Counted from the stretch's first letter, positions 7,148 to 15,611 are shown. The stretch: 18,351 nt of DNA from Desulfobacterales bacterium (GCA_030149595.1 JASFBI010000003.1:1-18351), one strand, 5' to 3'. Made by a program: numbers and translations. Notes: generated by a model not told the origin, from the letters alone.

Positions 7148-7230
7148 TATAAAAAATAAAGACAGCTTTTTGTTCAGGCAATAGACAAAACTATACTTTT
7201 CAAAGTGCCTGTTTTTATGAGAGCAACATA

Positions 7231-8001
7231 ATGACTGATACAACAACAGACAAATTATCATCTATTCAGATAGTTAATGCTTTTTATATATTATTTGGAT
7301 ACTCTATATCAAATCCATATTCATATTTAAGCACTTTAAATACAAAATCATTAAAAGCAGCATATAGAAAAAAGGTATTTACAACTCATCCTGACCGAGC
7401 AAATATACTTAATAAAGACGTAGATGACCTGTACAGATCTTTTATAAAAACCACATCTGCATATAATACATTAAAAACTGCTGTTAATTTACAAAAATCA
7501 AAAATTGTATTTAACAGGAAACCTGTTTATTCCAAAAAAACTGAAACAAAATCTTATAAACGTAAAACAGCAGGTTTGAAAAAAAAATTTATTTCAAAAA
7601 ATATCTATATTCCAAAAAGAAACCTTAAAATAGGTGAGTTTTTATATTATTTAGATTATATTTCATGGAAAACTCTTATAAAATCAATAAGCTGGCAAAG
7701 AAGCCTGCGGCCTGTTGTTGGGCAGATAGCTTTAAACTGGAAAATTCTTTCCAGAAAAGAGATAAAGGAGATTCTTGAACAGAGACGACAGGAAAACAGT
7801 TTTAAAATCAAATTTTGTGAGTTTGCTTTTAAAAAAAAGTATATGAGCTCTTTTGAAAAACGGGCTGTTCTTGGCAAGCAGCAAAGTCTACAGAAACCAA
7901 TAGGAACTTACCTGATCCAAAACAACATATTGTCAGCTAATTTAATTGACCAGATGGTTGATGAACTTAACGCCCATAACCAAATGGTTGTAAATCTATA
8001 G
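7231..8001 (+). CDS. J-domain protein with GspE-N/MshEN-like C-terminal region
   Basis: Residues 13-88 resemble a DnaJ J-domain: YILFGYS, then LKAAYRKKVFTTHPDRA with the essential HPD at 53-55, and a following helix with AYNTLK. It should therefore stimulate a DnaK-type ATPase. Residues 90-130 are a very basic linker. Residues 133-250 have an IGEFL...PVVGQIALNWKILS segment and a second PIGTYLIQNNILS segment (223-235). These resemble the paired short repeats of GspE/PilB N-terminal (MshEN, c-di-GMP-binding) domains, but the match is by eye and weak. There is no zinc-finger or C-terminal DnaJ domain, so it is not a general DnaJ. The start ATG at 7231 has only a weak GAGAG upstream. No operon partner is visible, as the next gene converges on it. 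Confidence 0.7.
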   Translation: MTDTTTDKLSSIQIVNAFYILFGYSISNPYSYLSTLNTKSLKAAYRKKVFTTHPDRANILNKDVDDLYRSFIKTTSAYNTLKTAVNLQKSKIVFNRKPVYSKKTETKSYKRKTAGLKKKFISKNIYIPKRNLKIGEFLYYLDYISWKTLIKSISWQRSLRPVVGQIALNWKILSRKEIKEILEQRRQENSFKIKFCEFAFKKKYMSSFEKRAVLGKQQSLQKPIGTYLIQNNILSANLIDQMVDELNAHNQMVVNL

Positions 8002-8038
8002 GTTTTTATTACTGTGTTTACAGATTAAAGACAAAAAC
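8002..8038. terminator. Possible bidirectional terminator hairpin
   Basis: GTTTTT (8002-8007) pairs with AAAAAC (8033-8038), and an inner CTGT/ACAG stem sits between them. It lies between the converging J-domain and deaminase genes. Pairing is interrupted and the stem is AT-rich. Confidence 0.3.
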
Positions 8039-8093
8039 AACCCTAAAGCTTGTTCTTCTGAAACAGTAAATTTTTCATTTCCCCACAGATTTT

Positions 8094-8603
8094 TTAAAAC
8101 AAACTTTGTTTCAAAGTGTAATCTTTGAGATATGTTCCATGAAGATAACTGTTTTGTGGATTTGAAAAAAACTCAGAAAAAAGTTTCAGACTTTGTTTAC
8201 GCATAAAACCAGAGATAATTGATATTTTATTTTTACTGTATAGTGGAGGCAGACAATTTAAATCACATGAAGTACCTCCGCCCATAGCATCTTCATAGGC
8301 ATAAACTATTTTACTGACACCGCTTATAAGAATAGCTCCAAAGCACATAAGACATGGCTCTAAAGTGCAATAAAGGGTTGTTTTTTCAAGACTTATACTC
8401 ATACCTTGATTATAAAACTGTTTTAAAGCAATAATCTCTGCATGATCTGTTTCGTTTGCAAAACTACCCTTGGAGCCGGATCTTTTACCTGAACAAATAA
8501 TTTTGCCCTGATATTCCAAAACAGCACCCACAGGAAATTCACCTGAATAAAGAGCTGACTGTGCTTCTTCCAAAGCAATTTCCATAAATTTTTTATGACT
8601 CAT
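8094..8603 (-). CDS. TadA-like nucleoside/tRNA adenosine deaminase
   Basis: This 169-residue protein has the zinc deaminase fold of the CDA/TadA family. HAE at residues 54-56 gives the zinc ligand His and catalytic Glu, and PCLMC (83-87) gives the two Cys ligands. GEFPVGAVL (21-29) and the C-terminal LFSEFF helix also fit TadA, which converts adenosine 34 of tRNA-Arg to inosine. The context NETDHAEI, where TadA usually has a PTAHAEI-type sequence, leaves open a free-base or nucleoside deaminase (for example guanine deaminase), so I give no gene symbol. The start ATG at 8603 has no strong ribosome binding site. The next gene upstream on the same strand is the HsdR-N protein, 122 bases away. 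Confidence 0.82.
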   Translation of the reverse strand: MSHKKFMEIALEEAQSALYSGEFPVGAVLEYQGKIICSGKRSGSKGSFANETDHAEIIALKQFYNQGMSISLEKTTLYCTLEPCLMCFGAILISGVSKIVYAYEDAMGGGTSCDLNCLPPLYSKNKISIISGFMRKQSLKLFSEFFSNPQNSYLHGTYLKDYTLKQSLF

Positions 8604-8725
8604 ATTAGTAAATTATTAATGCTTGATTATAATAATTAGGTTAATAACTGTGATAGTATCTGTCAGCAATTGTTAAATTTATCACATATAACTCTTTAAG
8701 CAAGCTGTTTTAAAACAACCGCTTA

Positions 8726-9280
8726 TCAGTTTATTTTGCAAATATTACTGTCACAGATACAACTGTCGTCTACTTCATAGGTATAGACAATACGGGATTC
8801 CATTTCAAAATGTCTGGAATTTATATATTGCATTGTATGTTCTTTCACTATTTTTTCTAAAACAGATCTGTGGGGAATAGATTCAAGACCGCGGCCTATA
8901 ACTTTTCCTGAAAAACCATCCAGAATATCTGCATCTTTTCCATTGGCCACCACAGCAAAAGGGATCTGATAAGAAGTTACAATACGGGATAATGCAAGGC
9001 ACATACGGTGTCTTGTAATAATAGATCCTGGCGCATATTTAATAACCATTACAATCTGGTCTGCAATATGTATCAGAAAGTCAATATTAATTACAGCTCT
9101 TTTTTTCCCGGCAAAAACCAGAATTTGTTCCCCTTTTGTAATCTGTTTTTTTTCATACAAGCAGTGTTTTACCAAAAATTTTGCTATTTTTTGCCTGTAT
9201 TGTTCATCATGGGTATCTGTTATTATATTTCCTGTAATATAATCAATGGCGTTCCCCAAAACCACATGGTGCTCGTTCAT
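8726..9280 (-). CDS. Stand-alone HsdR N-terminal-domain-like protein, 184 aa
   Basis: The protein matches the short type I restriction enzyme R N-terminal (HSDR_N_2-type) proteins common in Desulfobacterota. YRQKIAKFLV (28-37), AVINIDFLI (62-70), VMVIKYAPGSIITRHR (77-92), QIPFAVVANGKDADILD (105-121) and GKVIGRGLESIPHR (125-138) follow the family order. In active PD-(D/E)xK nucleases the strand ending in Lys81 carries an acidic residue two positions earlier; here that position is Val79, so nuclease activity is doubtful, although Asp67 and Lys81 are present. No helicase part and no hsdM or hsdS lies near. The start has AGGGGA as ribosome binding site. C-terminal CICDSNIC adds three Cys in a possible metal-binding tail. 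Confidence 0.8.
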   Translation of the reverse strand: MNEHHVVLGNAIDYITGNIITDTHDEQYRQKIAKFLVKHCLYEKKQITKGEQILVFAGKKRAVINIDFLIHIADQIVMVIKYAPGSIITRHRMCLALSRIVTSYQIPFAVVANGKDADILDGFSGKVIGRGLESIPHRSVLEKIVKEHTMQYINSRHFEMESRIVYTYEVDDSCICDSNICKIN

Positions 9281-9319
9281 AAAATTTCCCCTGTAAACTT
9301 AAACAGATAAATACTTCTT

Positions 9320-9352
9320 TACATATATATAGTGATAATTTATATATATGTA
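9320..9352. repeat. Perfect 12-base alternating TA inverted repeat
   Basis: TACATATATATA (9320-9331) pairs perfectly with TATATATATGTA (9341-9352) across a 9-base loop. It lies between two divergent genes, about 40 bases from the HsdR-N start, where it could act as an operator or cruciform. Confidence 0.5.
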
Positions 9353-9421
9353 TGTTTTTAGTATAAGGTTATATTTAGAATCAGACCAGTAAAAACTAAT
9401 ATTAAATTTTGGTCAATACTT

Positions 9422-9526
9422 TTAATTTATTAAGGAATAACAGCGTGGTCGTTCAGCAAGGGCAAAAGCAGATTTAAATTTGCGGCAGATGTTGTTAAAA
9501 TCAGCCTTTAAACCAATACGATTGCC
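9422..9526 (-). pseudogene. Possible short gene remnant upstream of the dGTPase gene
   Basis: This stretch is richer in G and C than the surrounding gap. Its minus strand reads 34 codons to a stop at 9422-9424 with a protein-like mix of residues, including GLKADFNNICRKF and ALAERPRCYS. It has no start codon of its own and reads back into the dGTPase gene, so it would be a fragment with the rest missing. I could not assign a family. It may instead be a repeat or a leader of the downstream gene. Confidence 0.25.
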
Positions 9527-9541
9527 TTTATTTATTTTATA

Positions 9542-10597
9542 ATGTCTCTGCGTACAGAATATGAAAAAGCAGAAAAACAATTTATTTGTTCCTCGGGTTG
9601 TCCTAGCATAGAATCAAAAGGCCGGGTCAAATTTGAAGTTCCCTGTGATATAAGAACCGAATTTCAAAAAGACAAAGACAGGATTGTCTTTTCAAACAGC
9701 TTTAGAAGGTTAAAACATAAAACCCAGGTTTTTTTATCTCCCATGGGAGATCATTACCGCACAAGGCTCACCCATACCTTAGAAGTTTCACAAATAGCAA
9801 GAACCATAGCGAGGTCTCTGCGGCTTAATGAAGACCTTGCAGAGGCCATAGCTCTTGCCCATGATTTAGGCCACCCTCCCTTTGGTCATAGTGGTGAAAC
9901 AGCTTTAAAAGAGATATATTCAAATAGTTTTTCCCACAGAAAACAGAGTATCAGGGTTGTTGACATTCTTGAAAAAAATGGCAAGGGACTTAATTTAACA
10001 TTTGAAGTCAGAGACGGGATATTAAAACATTCAAAAGGATTTGGTAAAATTATTCCTGATGACCCAAAGGAGCTTCCTGTAACTTTTGAAGGAAGAGTTG
10101 TAAGGATAGCCGATATTATGGCATATCTTAATCATGATTTAGACGATGCTATAAGAAGTAAGGTTATTACAAGGGATCAGATTCCCAAAGCATGTGTTAA
10201 AGTACTTGGGAACACCCACTCAAAAAGAGTTTCCTCAATGATAAAAGACATAGTAGTATCCAGTATGTCGTCATATGATAGTGGTTTTCAGATTAATATA
10301 AGCAATAAAATGTATACTGCAATGAGTGATCTTCGATCTTTTTTGTATGATAATGTATATCGTTCAGATCAGGTACACAAGGAATTTGTAAAAGCAAAAA
10401 AACTTCTTTCAGAGCTGTTTGTTTATTTTATAGAAAACAGAGACAGGCTTGAATCAGAGCTTATCATTATGGAACTACCAGTAAATAACAGCAATGCAAA
10501 AACAAAAAGAGTTGTGTGTGACTTTATTGCAAGCCTTACAGACAGGTATGCTTTAAAACTATATGAAGATATCTTTTTTCCTTCTCCCCTTGTTTGA
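9542..10597 (+). CDS. dgt: dGTPase-like HD-domain nucleotide triphosphohydrolase
   Basis: The protein hydrolyses dGTP (or another dNTP) to the nucleoside and triphosphate, controlling nucleotide pools. It has 351 residues, the usual length of the short Dgt-like proteins. N-terminal FQKDKDRIVFSNSFRRLKHK (41-60) with TQVF after it, GDHYRTRLTHTLEVSQIART (69-88), and AHDLGHPPFGHSGE (106-119) are the family signatures. The metal ligands of the HD motif are His78, His107, Asp108 and Asp191 (in VVRIADIMAYLNHDLDDA). ATG 9542 is the only possible start: an in-frame TAA lies at 9509 and no other Met precedes the conserved block. It has no ribosome binding site, so translation may be weak or unusual. 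The YkgJ-like genes follow within 30 bases, likely as one operon. Confidence 0.92.
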   Translation: MSLRTEYEKAEKQFICSSGCPSIESKGRVKFEVPCDIRTEFQKDKDRIVFSNSFRRLKHKTQVFLSPMGDHYRTRLTHTLEVSQIARTIARSLRLNEDLAEAIALAHDLGHPPFGHSGETALKEIYSNSFSHRKQSIRVVDILEKNGKGLNLTFEVRDGILKHSKGFGKIIPDDPKELPVTFEGRVVRIADIMAYLNHDLDDAIRSKVITRDQIPKACVKVLGNTHSKRVSSMIKDIVVSSMSSYDSGFQINISNKMYTAMSDLRSFLYDNVYRSDQVHKEFVKAKKLLSELFVYFIENRDRLESELIIMELPVNNSNAKTKRVVCDFIASLTDRYALKLYEDIFFPSPLV

Positions 10598-10626
10598 TTT
10601 TTTAAATATTTTGGAAAAATAATAAT

Positions 10627-11196
10627 ATGGAAAGATTTGAGAAAAAACTTGGCTTGCTTTATGAGAAAATGGATATTGCCTATAACAGAGTATGCAGGCA
10701 CTATGACTTTGAATGTAAAGGGTGCACAGACAACTGCTGTTATACGCTTTTTTTTCATCATACAAATATAGAATATCATTATCTTATGACAGGATTTTTA
10801 AAAATTGATTTAAACAAGCAAAAAGAGGTTGTTAAAAAAGCTGTAAAAGCAGTTGAAGAGATAAAATTTATTGATAATAATAGTAAACGATTAAAAAACA
10901 TATGTCCTTTAAATATAGATGGGTTTTGTATAATTTATAAATACAGGCCGATGATATGCAGGATGCATGGCATAGCCCATGAATTGCAGGGAAGGCAAGG
11001 AGTTGTTTTTGGTTCAGGTTGTGATGCATTTACAAAAACAGCTAAGGAAAAAAATTATTTTAAATTTGACAGAACCAAATTTTATATTAAAATGGCGAAA
11101 CTTGAAAAAGAGTTTAAAGAGAGATACAATATAAGTAAAAAATTTAAAAAAACAATTGCCCAAATGTTAACTGTAAAAAGAGATAAATTAAATTAA
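10627..11196 (+). CDS. YkgJ-type cysteine-cluster protein (first of two)
   Basis: This 189-residue protein belongs to the YkgJ/CxxCxxCC metal-cluster group, thought to bind zinc or an iron-sulfur cluster. The pattern is Cys23, then FECKGCTDNCC (Cys30, 33, 37, 38), ICPLNIDGFCIIYKYRPMIC (92-111, with Cys93, 101, 111) followed by RMHG, and a later Cys132. The biochemical role of the family is not settled. The C-terminus is a basic helix (FKERYNISKKFKKT). The ATG at 10627 lies 29 bases after the dgt stop, and a related cysteine-cluster gene starts 6 bases after its own stop, so the three genes are probably co-transcribed. Confidence 0.85.
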   Translation: MERFEKKLGLLYEKMDIAYNRVCRHYDFECKGCTDNCCYTLFFHHTNIEYHYLMTGFLKIDLNKQKEVVKKAVKAVEEIKFIDNNSKRLKNICPLNIDGFCIIYKYRPMICRMHGIAHELQGRQGVVFGSGCDAFTKTAKEKNYFKFDRTKFYIKMAKLEKEFKERYNISKKFKKTIAQMLTVKRDKLN

Positions 11197-11202
11197 ATAT
11201 TT

Positions 11203-11985
11203 ATGAAATCCATTACTCCAGACCAGATAATAAACGTTTCAGGCAAAAGAATTACAGGAAATGAAAAATTTCATTTCCAATGCCATGAAAAACTTGCCTG
11301 TTTTAACAAATGTTGCAGAAATTTAAATCTTTTCCTTTATCCCTATGATATAATAAGACTTAAACAGAATTTAAACATCTCATCTGATGTTTTTCTTGAT
11401 ACATATGTAGATATAATTCTTAGACCTGATAATTTCTTTCCTGATGTTTTGTTAAAAATGACAGAAACAGATGAAAAAACCTGTCCTTTTCTTACAGAAA
11501 AAGGGTGTTCTGTATATCTTGACAGACCAGATACATGCAGAACTTTCCCCATAGAAAAAGGGATGCTTTTTAACGATAATATTAATAACCATACTATAAT
11601 ATCTCTATTTAGGCCTCCTGATTTTTGTCTTGGCCGGCATGAACACAAAAGCTTAACTCTAAATAAATGGGCAGAAGATCAAAAAGCTTTTACCCATAAT
11701 AAAATGACTGAAAAATGGAGCCTAATTAAATATTTATTTTACAATGACCCCTGGGGTAGTGAAGGTGCTTATGGACCAAAAGGGAAAATGGCTTTTATGG
11801 CAGCGTATAATATAGATAAATTTCGTAATTTTATATTTAAAAGCACTTTTTTAAAAAGGTATAAAGTAAAAACATCGATGCTAAAAAAAGCAGGTAAAGA
11901 TGACACTGTACTATTGGGAATAGGTTTTAGCTGGATAAAGTTTTTTATTTTTAATATAAAATCAAAAAATATAACAATCAGATAA
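11203..11985 (+). CDS. YkgJ-type cysteine-cluster protein (second of two)
   Basis: The 260-residue protein shares the same Cys plan as its upstream neighbour: FQCHEKLACFNKCC (25-38; Cys27, 33, 37, 38), then TCPFLTEKGCSVYLDRPDTC (93-112; Cys94, 102, 112) followed by RTFP, and PPDFC (Cys142). Eight conserved cysteines can hold one metal cluster. The C-terminal 100 residues are longer than in the first copy and basic, without membrane segments that I trust. There is no ribosome binding site in the 6-base gap, so it may depend on translation of the upstream gene. The two differ too much to be a recent duplication. Function is unknown for both. Confidence 0.85.
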   Translation: MKSITPDQIINVSGKRITGNEKFHFQCHEKLACFNKCCRNLNLFLYPYDIIRLKQNLNISSDVFLDTYVDIILRPDNFFPDVLLKMTETDEKTCPFLTEKGCSVYLDRPDTCRTFPIEKGMLFNDNINNHTIISLFRPPDFCLGRHEHKSLTLNKWAEDQKAFTHNKMTEKWSLIKYLFYNDPWGSEGAYGPKGKMAFMAAYNIDKFRNFIFKSTFLKRYKVKTSMLKKAGKDDTVLLGIGFSWIKFFIFNIKSKNITIR

Positions 11986-12010
11986 AAAACATGCTGATTT
12001 CGGAGACAAT

Positions 12011-14122
12011 ATGTCCAGAACGCTATATATTACATCAACTGAGGCAAAAAGTGGTAAATCATTAGTATCTCTTGGGATAATGGAACTTTTACTCAGAAAT
12101 ATTGAAAAGATCGCTTTTTTCAGACCATTTATCTCTGTTCAACCAGATGAAGACAAAAAAGACAATGATATCAGGCTTATATCAAAGGCCTATGATCTGG
12201 ATATACCATACCATGATATGTATGCATATACCCTTGGTGAAGCAAGTCAGCTTATGGTTGACGGTAATTATAACCAGCTGATTGAAGGCACCTTGAAAAA
12301 AATTGAGCCCCTTGCTGAGAAATATGATTTTATTCTGTGTGAAGGAACTGATTTCAGCAGTACTTATTCTGCTTTTGAATTAGATATTAATGCAGAACTT
12401 GCAAATAACCTTGGGTCTTCTGTTCTTCTGGTGGCAAGTGCTTATAAAAAGAGTGTTAGTGATGTAATTCATTCCATTGAAATATCAATTGATTCTCTTA
12501 GGGCAAAAGGGAATAAAGTGATTGCTACATTTATAAACCGCATAGATTCAGAGAACAGATACGAGATTGTTGATAAGTTAAGTAAAAAATACAGGGAACA
12601 GGATATACAGTTTTATACAATACCAAATATTGATTTACTGGAAAATCCTACAGTAAAAGAGATAGCAGATATTCTTAATGCAAAAGTTCTTTATGGTGAA
12701 ACAAGGCTCAACCAGCATGTTCATAATTATGTTGTTGCAGCCATGCACCTGAATAATTTTCTTGAACGAATTCACCATGGTTCTTTAATTATTACACCAG
12801 GAGACAGAGCAGATATAATTGTGGCCTGCCTTACTGCTGTATCATCAGTTAATATGCCTTATATAGCCGGAATTGTTCTCACAGGCGGCATTGAGCCTTC
12901 GCCATCTGTATTAAATCTCATAAAAGGTTTGAAAAAAACCATTCCCATTATAAGTGTTAAACCTGACACATTTCCTTCTGCAAGAATAATTGATAAAATC
13001 CATGCAGTTATTACCCCTGAGGATAATAGAAAAATCAATCAGGCTCTGGCTGTTTTTGAACAAAATGTTGATATGGATCAGCTTGGAGGAAAAATTATCA
13101 GCACTCAATCAGATATTGTAACACCTAAAATGTTTGAGTATAGTCTCATTGCCAGGGCAAGGATAGACAGACAGCATATTGTTTTGCCCGAAGGAAAAGA
13201 AAGCAGAATTCTTCAGGCTGCTGAGATTTTATTAAGAAGAGAAGTTGCAGATATTACACTCCTTGGTGATAGAAAGCAGATAGAGGCAAAAATTATTGAA
13301 CTTGGCCTGAAAATGGATGGAGTAAATATAATAGAGCCGGATAAATCAGAATATTTTAATGAGTATGTAAGGCAGTATTATGAGCTTAGAAAACACAGAG
13401 GCGTTACAATGGATAAGGTTAGAGATATCCTTGTGGATGTAAATTTCTTTGGTACCATGATGGTGTACAATGGTCATGCAGACGGGCTTGTATCGGGTTC
13501 AACACATACAACTGCTGCCACTATCCGTCCGGCATTTCAGGTAATTAAAACAAAACCTGGGTGCAGGCTTGTATCAAGTGTTATGTTAATGTGTCTAAAA
13601 GACAGGGTACTGGTATATGGAGATTGTGCCATAAACCCCAATCCGGATTCAGAAGAGTTGTCGGAAATTGCGTTAAGTTCAGTAACAACTGCAAAGATTT
13701 TTAATATTGAACCCCGTGTTGCCATGCTATCCTATTCAACAGGTGATTCTGGAAAGGGCGATGATGTTGACATAGTCAGAGAGGCAGTGCAAATAGCAAG
13801 GGAAAAAGCAAAAAAGATTGATACTGATTTAAAAATCGAAGGCCCCATTCAATATGATGCAGCCATTGATCCTGGAGTAGCTAAAACAAAAATGCCGGAA
13901 AGTGAAGTTGCAGGAAAAGCGACAGTATTTATATTTCCAGATCTCAATACCGGAAATAACACATACAAGGCTGTTCAGAGATCTGCAAAGGCTATTGCCA
14001 TAGGTCCTATTCTTCAGGGGCTTAAAAAACCGGTAAATGATTTAAGCAGAGGTTGCCTTGTTCCTGATATTATTAATACAGTTGCTATTACAGCAATTCA
14101 GGCTCAGGCTGAAAAGGACTGA
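12011..14122 (+). CDS. pta: Phosphate acetyltransferase (long, BioD-like N-terminus)
   Basis: Pta converts acetyl-CoA and phosphate to acetyl phosphate and CoA in the cytoplasm. The 703 residues match the long Pta of about 700-715 residues. The N-terminal P-loop-like segment ITSTEAKSGKSLVSLG (7-22) begins the BioD-like domain, a DRTGG-type middle domain follows to about residue 375, and the catalytic PTA_PTB domain starts at HIVLPEGKESRILQAAEILL. HADGLVSGSTHTTAATIRPA, YGDCAINPNPDSEEL, MLSYSTGDSGKG and GPIQYDAAID are the catalytic-domain motifs. The start is ATG 12011 with GGAGA at 12002-12006. ackA begins 2 bases after the stop, so the pair is one operon producing or using acetate. In long Pta proteins the N-terminal domain mediates regulation. 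Confidence 0.95.
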   Translation: MSRTLYITSTEAKSGKSLVSLGIMELLLRNIEKIAFFRPFISVQPDEDKKDNDIRLISKAYDLDIPYHDMYAYTLGEASQLMVDGNYNQLIEGTLKKIEPLAEKYDFILCEGTDFSSTYSAFELDINAELANNLGSSVLLVASAYKKSVSDVIHSIEISIDSLRAKGNKVIATFINRIDSENRYEIVDKLSKKYREQDIQFYTIPNIDLLENPTVKEIADILNAKVLYGETRLNQHVHNYVVAAMHLNNFLERIHHGSLIITPGDRADIIVACLTAVSSVNMPYIAGIVLTGGIEPSPSVLNLIKGLKKTIPIISVKPDTFPSARIIDKIHAVITPEDNRKINQALAVFEQNVDMDQLGGKIISTQSDIVTPKMFEYSLIARARIDRQHIVLPEGKESRILQAAEILLRREVADITLLGDRKQIEAKIIELGLKMDGVNIIEPDKSEYFNEYVRQYYELRKHRGVTMDKVRDILVDVNFFGTMMVYNGHADGLVSGSTHTTAATIRPAFQVIKTKPGCRLVSSVMLMCLKDRVLVYGDCAINPNPDSEELSEIALSSVTTAKIFNIEPRVAMLSYSTGDSGKGDDVDIVREAVQIAREKAKKIDTDLKIEGPIQYDAAIDPGVAKTKMPESEVAGKATVFIFPDLNTGNNTYKAVQRSAKAIAIGPILQGLKKPVNDLSRGCLVPDIINTVAITAIQAQAEKD

Positions 14123-14124
14123 TT

Positions 14125-15354
14125 ATGAAAATTTTAGTCATTAACAGCGGAAGCTCATCCATAAAATACAAATTGTTTGACATGGAAAAAAATCAGACAG
14201 ATGCCTCTGGCCTTATGGAGCGGATTGGAGAGAAAAAAGGACTGCTGACTCATAAGATTCGCAATAAAAAAGGAGACAGGAGTGTTAATGTTATTAAATG
14301 CACAGTATCAAATCATAAAGAAGGACTTGAATTTATAGCAAATCTTCTTGCAGATAGTAAAAATGGTGTAATTCGTAATAAATCAGAAATAACAGCTGTG
14401 GGACACCGTGTTGTTCATGGTGGCGAAACCTTCCAAAAAACAACTGTTATAAATGATAAAGTCATTGAAGCTATTAATAAAAACACCCCCCTTGCACCAC
14501 TGCATAATCCGCCTAATCTTGCAGGAATAGATGTAGCAAAAATTATTTTCCCAAAATCCATACAGGTAGCTGTTTTTGACACTGCTTTTCATCACTCAAT
14601 GCCTGAAAAAGCTTATATATATGCTCTGCCCTATGAGCTGTACGAAAAAAAACGGGTTAGAAGATATGGGTTCCACGGAACTTCCCATGCATATATTTCT
14701 GATGCAGCAGCAAAATATATGGGTGGATCTCCAGAAAACTTTTCCTTAATAACTATTCATCTGGGAAATGGTGCCAGCATGGCTGCTGTAAAAAATGGGA
14801 AAAGCATAGATACAACAATGGGAATGACACCACTTGAAGGTCTTGTAATGGGCTCCCGTTCAGGAGATATTGACCCCGCCATTCCATTTTATCTTGCAGA
14901 TTATCTCGGCATGAGCTTTGCTGAAATAGATGTTCTTTTGAATAAAAAAAGCGGTCTTAAAGGTATCTGCGGTTCAAATGATATGCGGGAAGTTATTGAA
15001 AAAAAAAACAACCATAACTCCAAAGCAACACTGGCTCTTGATATATATACTTATCGTATAAAAAAATATATCGGAGCTTATTTTGCTGCCATGGGTTCCC
15101 TTGATGCTGTTGTGTTTACAGCAGGTATTGGAGAAAATTCCGCAGATGTACGGGAGCTTAGCTGCCATGGACTTAAAGCTTTAGGAATTGAACTGGATTC
15201 CCATAAAAACAGTATGTCATTTGACAATATTATGGAGATAAGTACAAAAAACAGTCCTGTAAAAATACTTGTTGTTCCCACCAATGAAGAGCTGAAAATT
15301 GCCATGGAAACCATGGAAATGATCTGCACAGGCTATTACAAAACCCAAACCTGA
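14125..15354 (+). CDS. ackA: Acetate kinase
   Basis: AckA transfers phosphate between acetyl phosphate and ADP, giving acetate and ATP. The 409 residues fit the family. The ASKHA-fold motifs are all present: NSGSSSIKYKLF (7-18, Asn7), GHRVVHGGETF (93-103, Arg95), VFDTAFHHSMP (150-160, Asp152), RRYGFHGTSHAYIS (179-192, His184), IHLGNGASMAA (211-221), GLVMGSRSGDIDP (239-251, Arg245), FTAGIGENS (331-339) and PTNEELKIA (385-393, Glu388). The start is ATG 14125. A GGCTGAAAAGGA stretch inside the end of pta (14108-14119) can serve as ribosome binding site, so translation is likely coupled. Acetate is a common substrate or product of sulfate reducers, which suits the suspected host. Confidence 0.96.
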   Translation: MKILVINSGSSSIKYKLFDMEKNQTDASGLMERIGEKKGLLTHKIRNKKGDRSVNVIKCTVSNHKEGLEFIANLLADSKNGVIRNKSEITAVGHRVVHGGETFQKTTVINDKVIEAINKNTPLAPLHNPPNLAGIDVAKIIFPKSIQVAVFDTAFHHSMPEKAYIYALPYELYEKKRVRRYGFHGTSHAYISDAAAKYMGGSPENFSLITIHLGNGASMAAVKNGKSIDTTMGMTPLEGLVMGSRSGDIDPAIPFYLADYLGMSFAEIDVLLNKKSGLKGICGSNDMREVIEKKNNHNSKATLALDIYTYRIKKYIGAYFAAMGSLDAVVFTAGIGENSADVRELSCHGLKALGIELDSHKNSMSFDNIMEISTKNSPVKILVVPTNEELKIAMETMEMICTGYYKTQT

Positions 15355-15562
15355 TCCCTTGCCTACATAGATATCATATCAGTTTTCTGTAAAACCTTTT
15401 CTTTTCTGACTTTTTTTGCTTATTTAAAATTTATTAATGGTGGTTTTTTAAAAAAGCATTATATTTCAAGTTTTGATTAGACAAAAGTAAAAATATAACA
15501 AAAAAGTAACAAAAAAACATTTTTTAAATATTATACAGAAAAGAGTTACGACATAGAAAACC

Positions 15563-15585
15563 CCTGAATAACAGCAGTTTTCAGG
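15563..15585. repeat. Short hairpin
   Basis: CCTGAA (15563-15568) pairs with TTCAGG (15580-15585) across 11 bases. Confidence 0.35.
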
Positions 15586-15611
15586 ACAAATCTCTAATAA
15601 AACAGATTAGG

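Larger units (their letters stand above)
6578..7230. other. Long intergenic region with stacked hairpins and a palindromic element
   Basis: No credible protein gene lies in these 650 bases between two divergent genes. The left half holds three back-to-back hairpins (6782-6874). The right half is a palindromic repeat element (7012-7147). Short imperfect palindromes such as TTGATTATTATCAA near 6930 also occur. Promoters for both flanking genes must lie here, but AT richness prevents a firm call. CAGGCA (7175-7180) and TGCCTG (7206-7211) followed by five Ts could be a weak terminator-like structure in the leader of the downstream gene. Confidence 0.5.

Noticed and set aside
7175..7216. Rho-independent terminator in front of the J-domain gene (CAGGCA/TGCCTG plus five Ts)
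   Set aside because: Six pairs around a 25-base loop are too weak, and it would block the gene it precedes; kept only as a remark in the intergenic entry.
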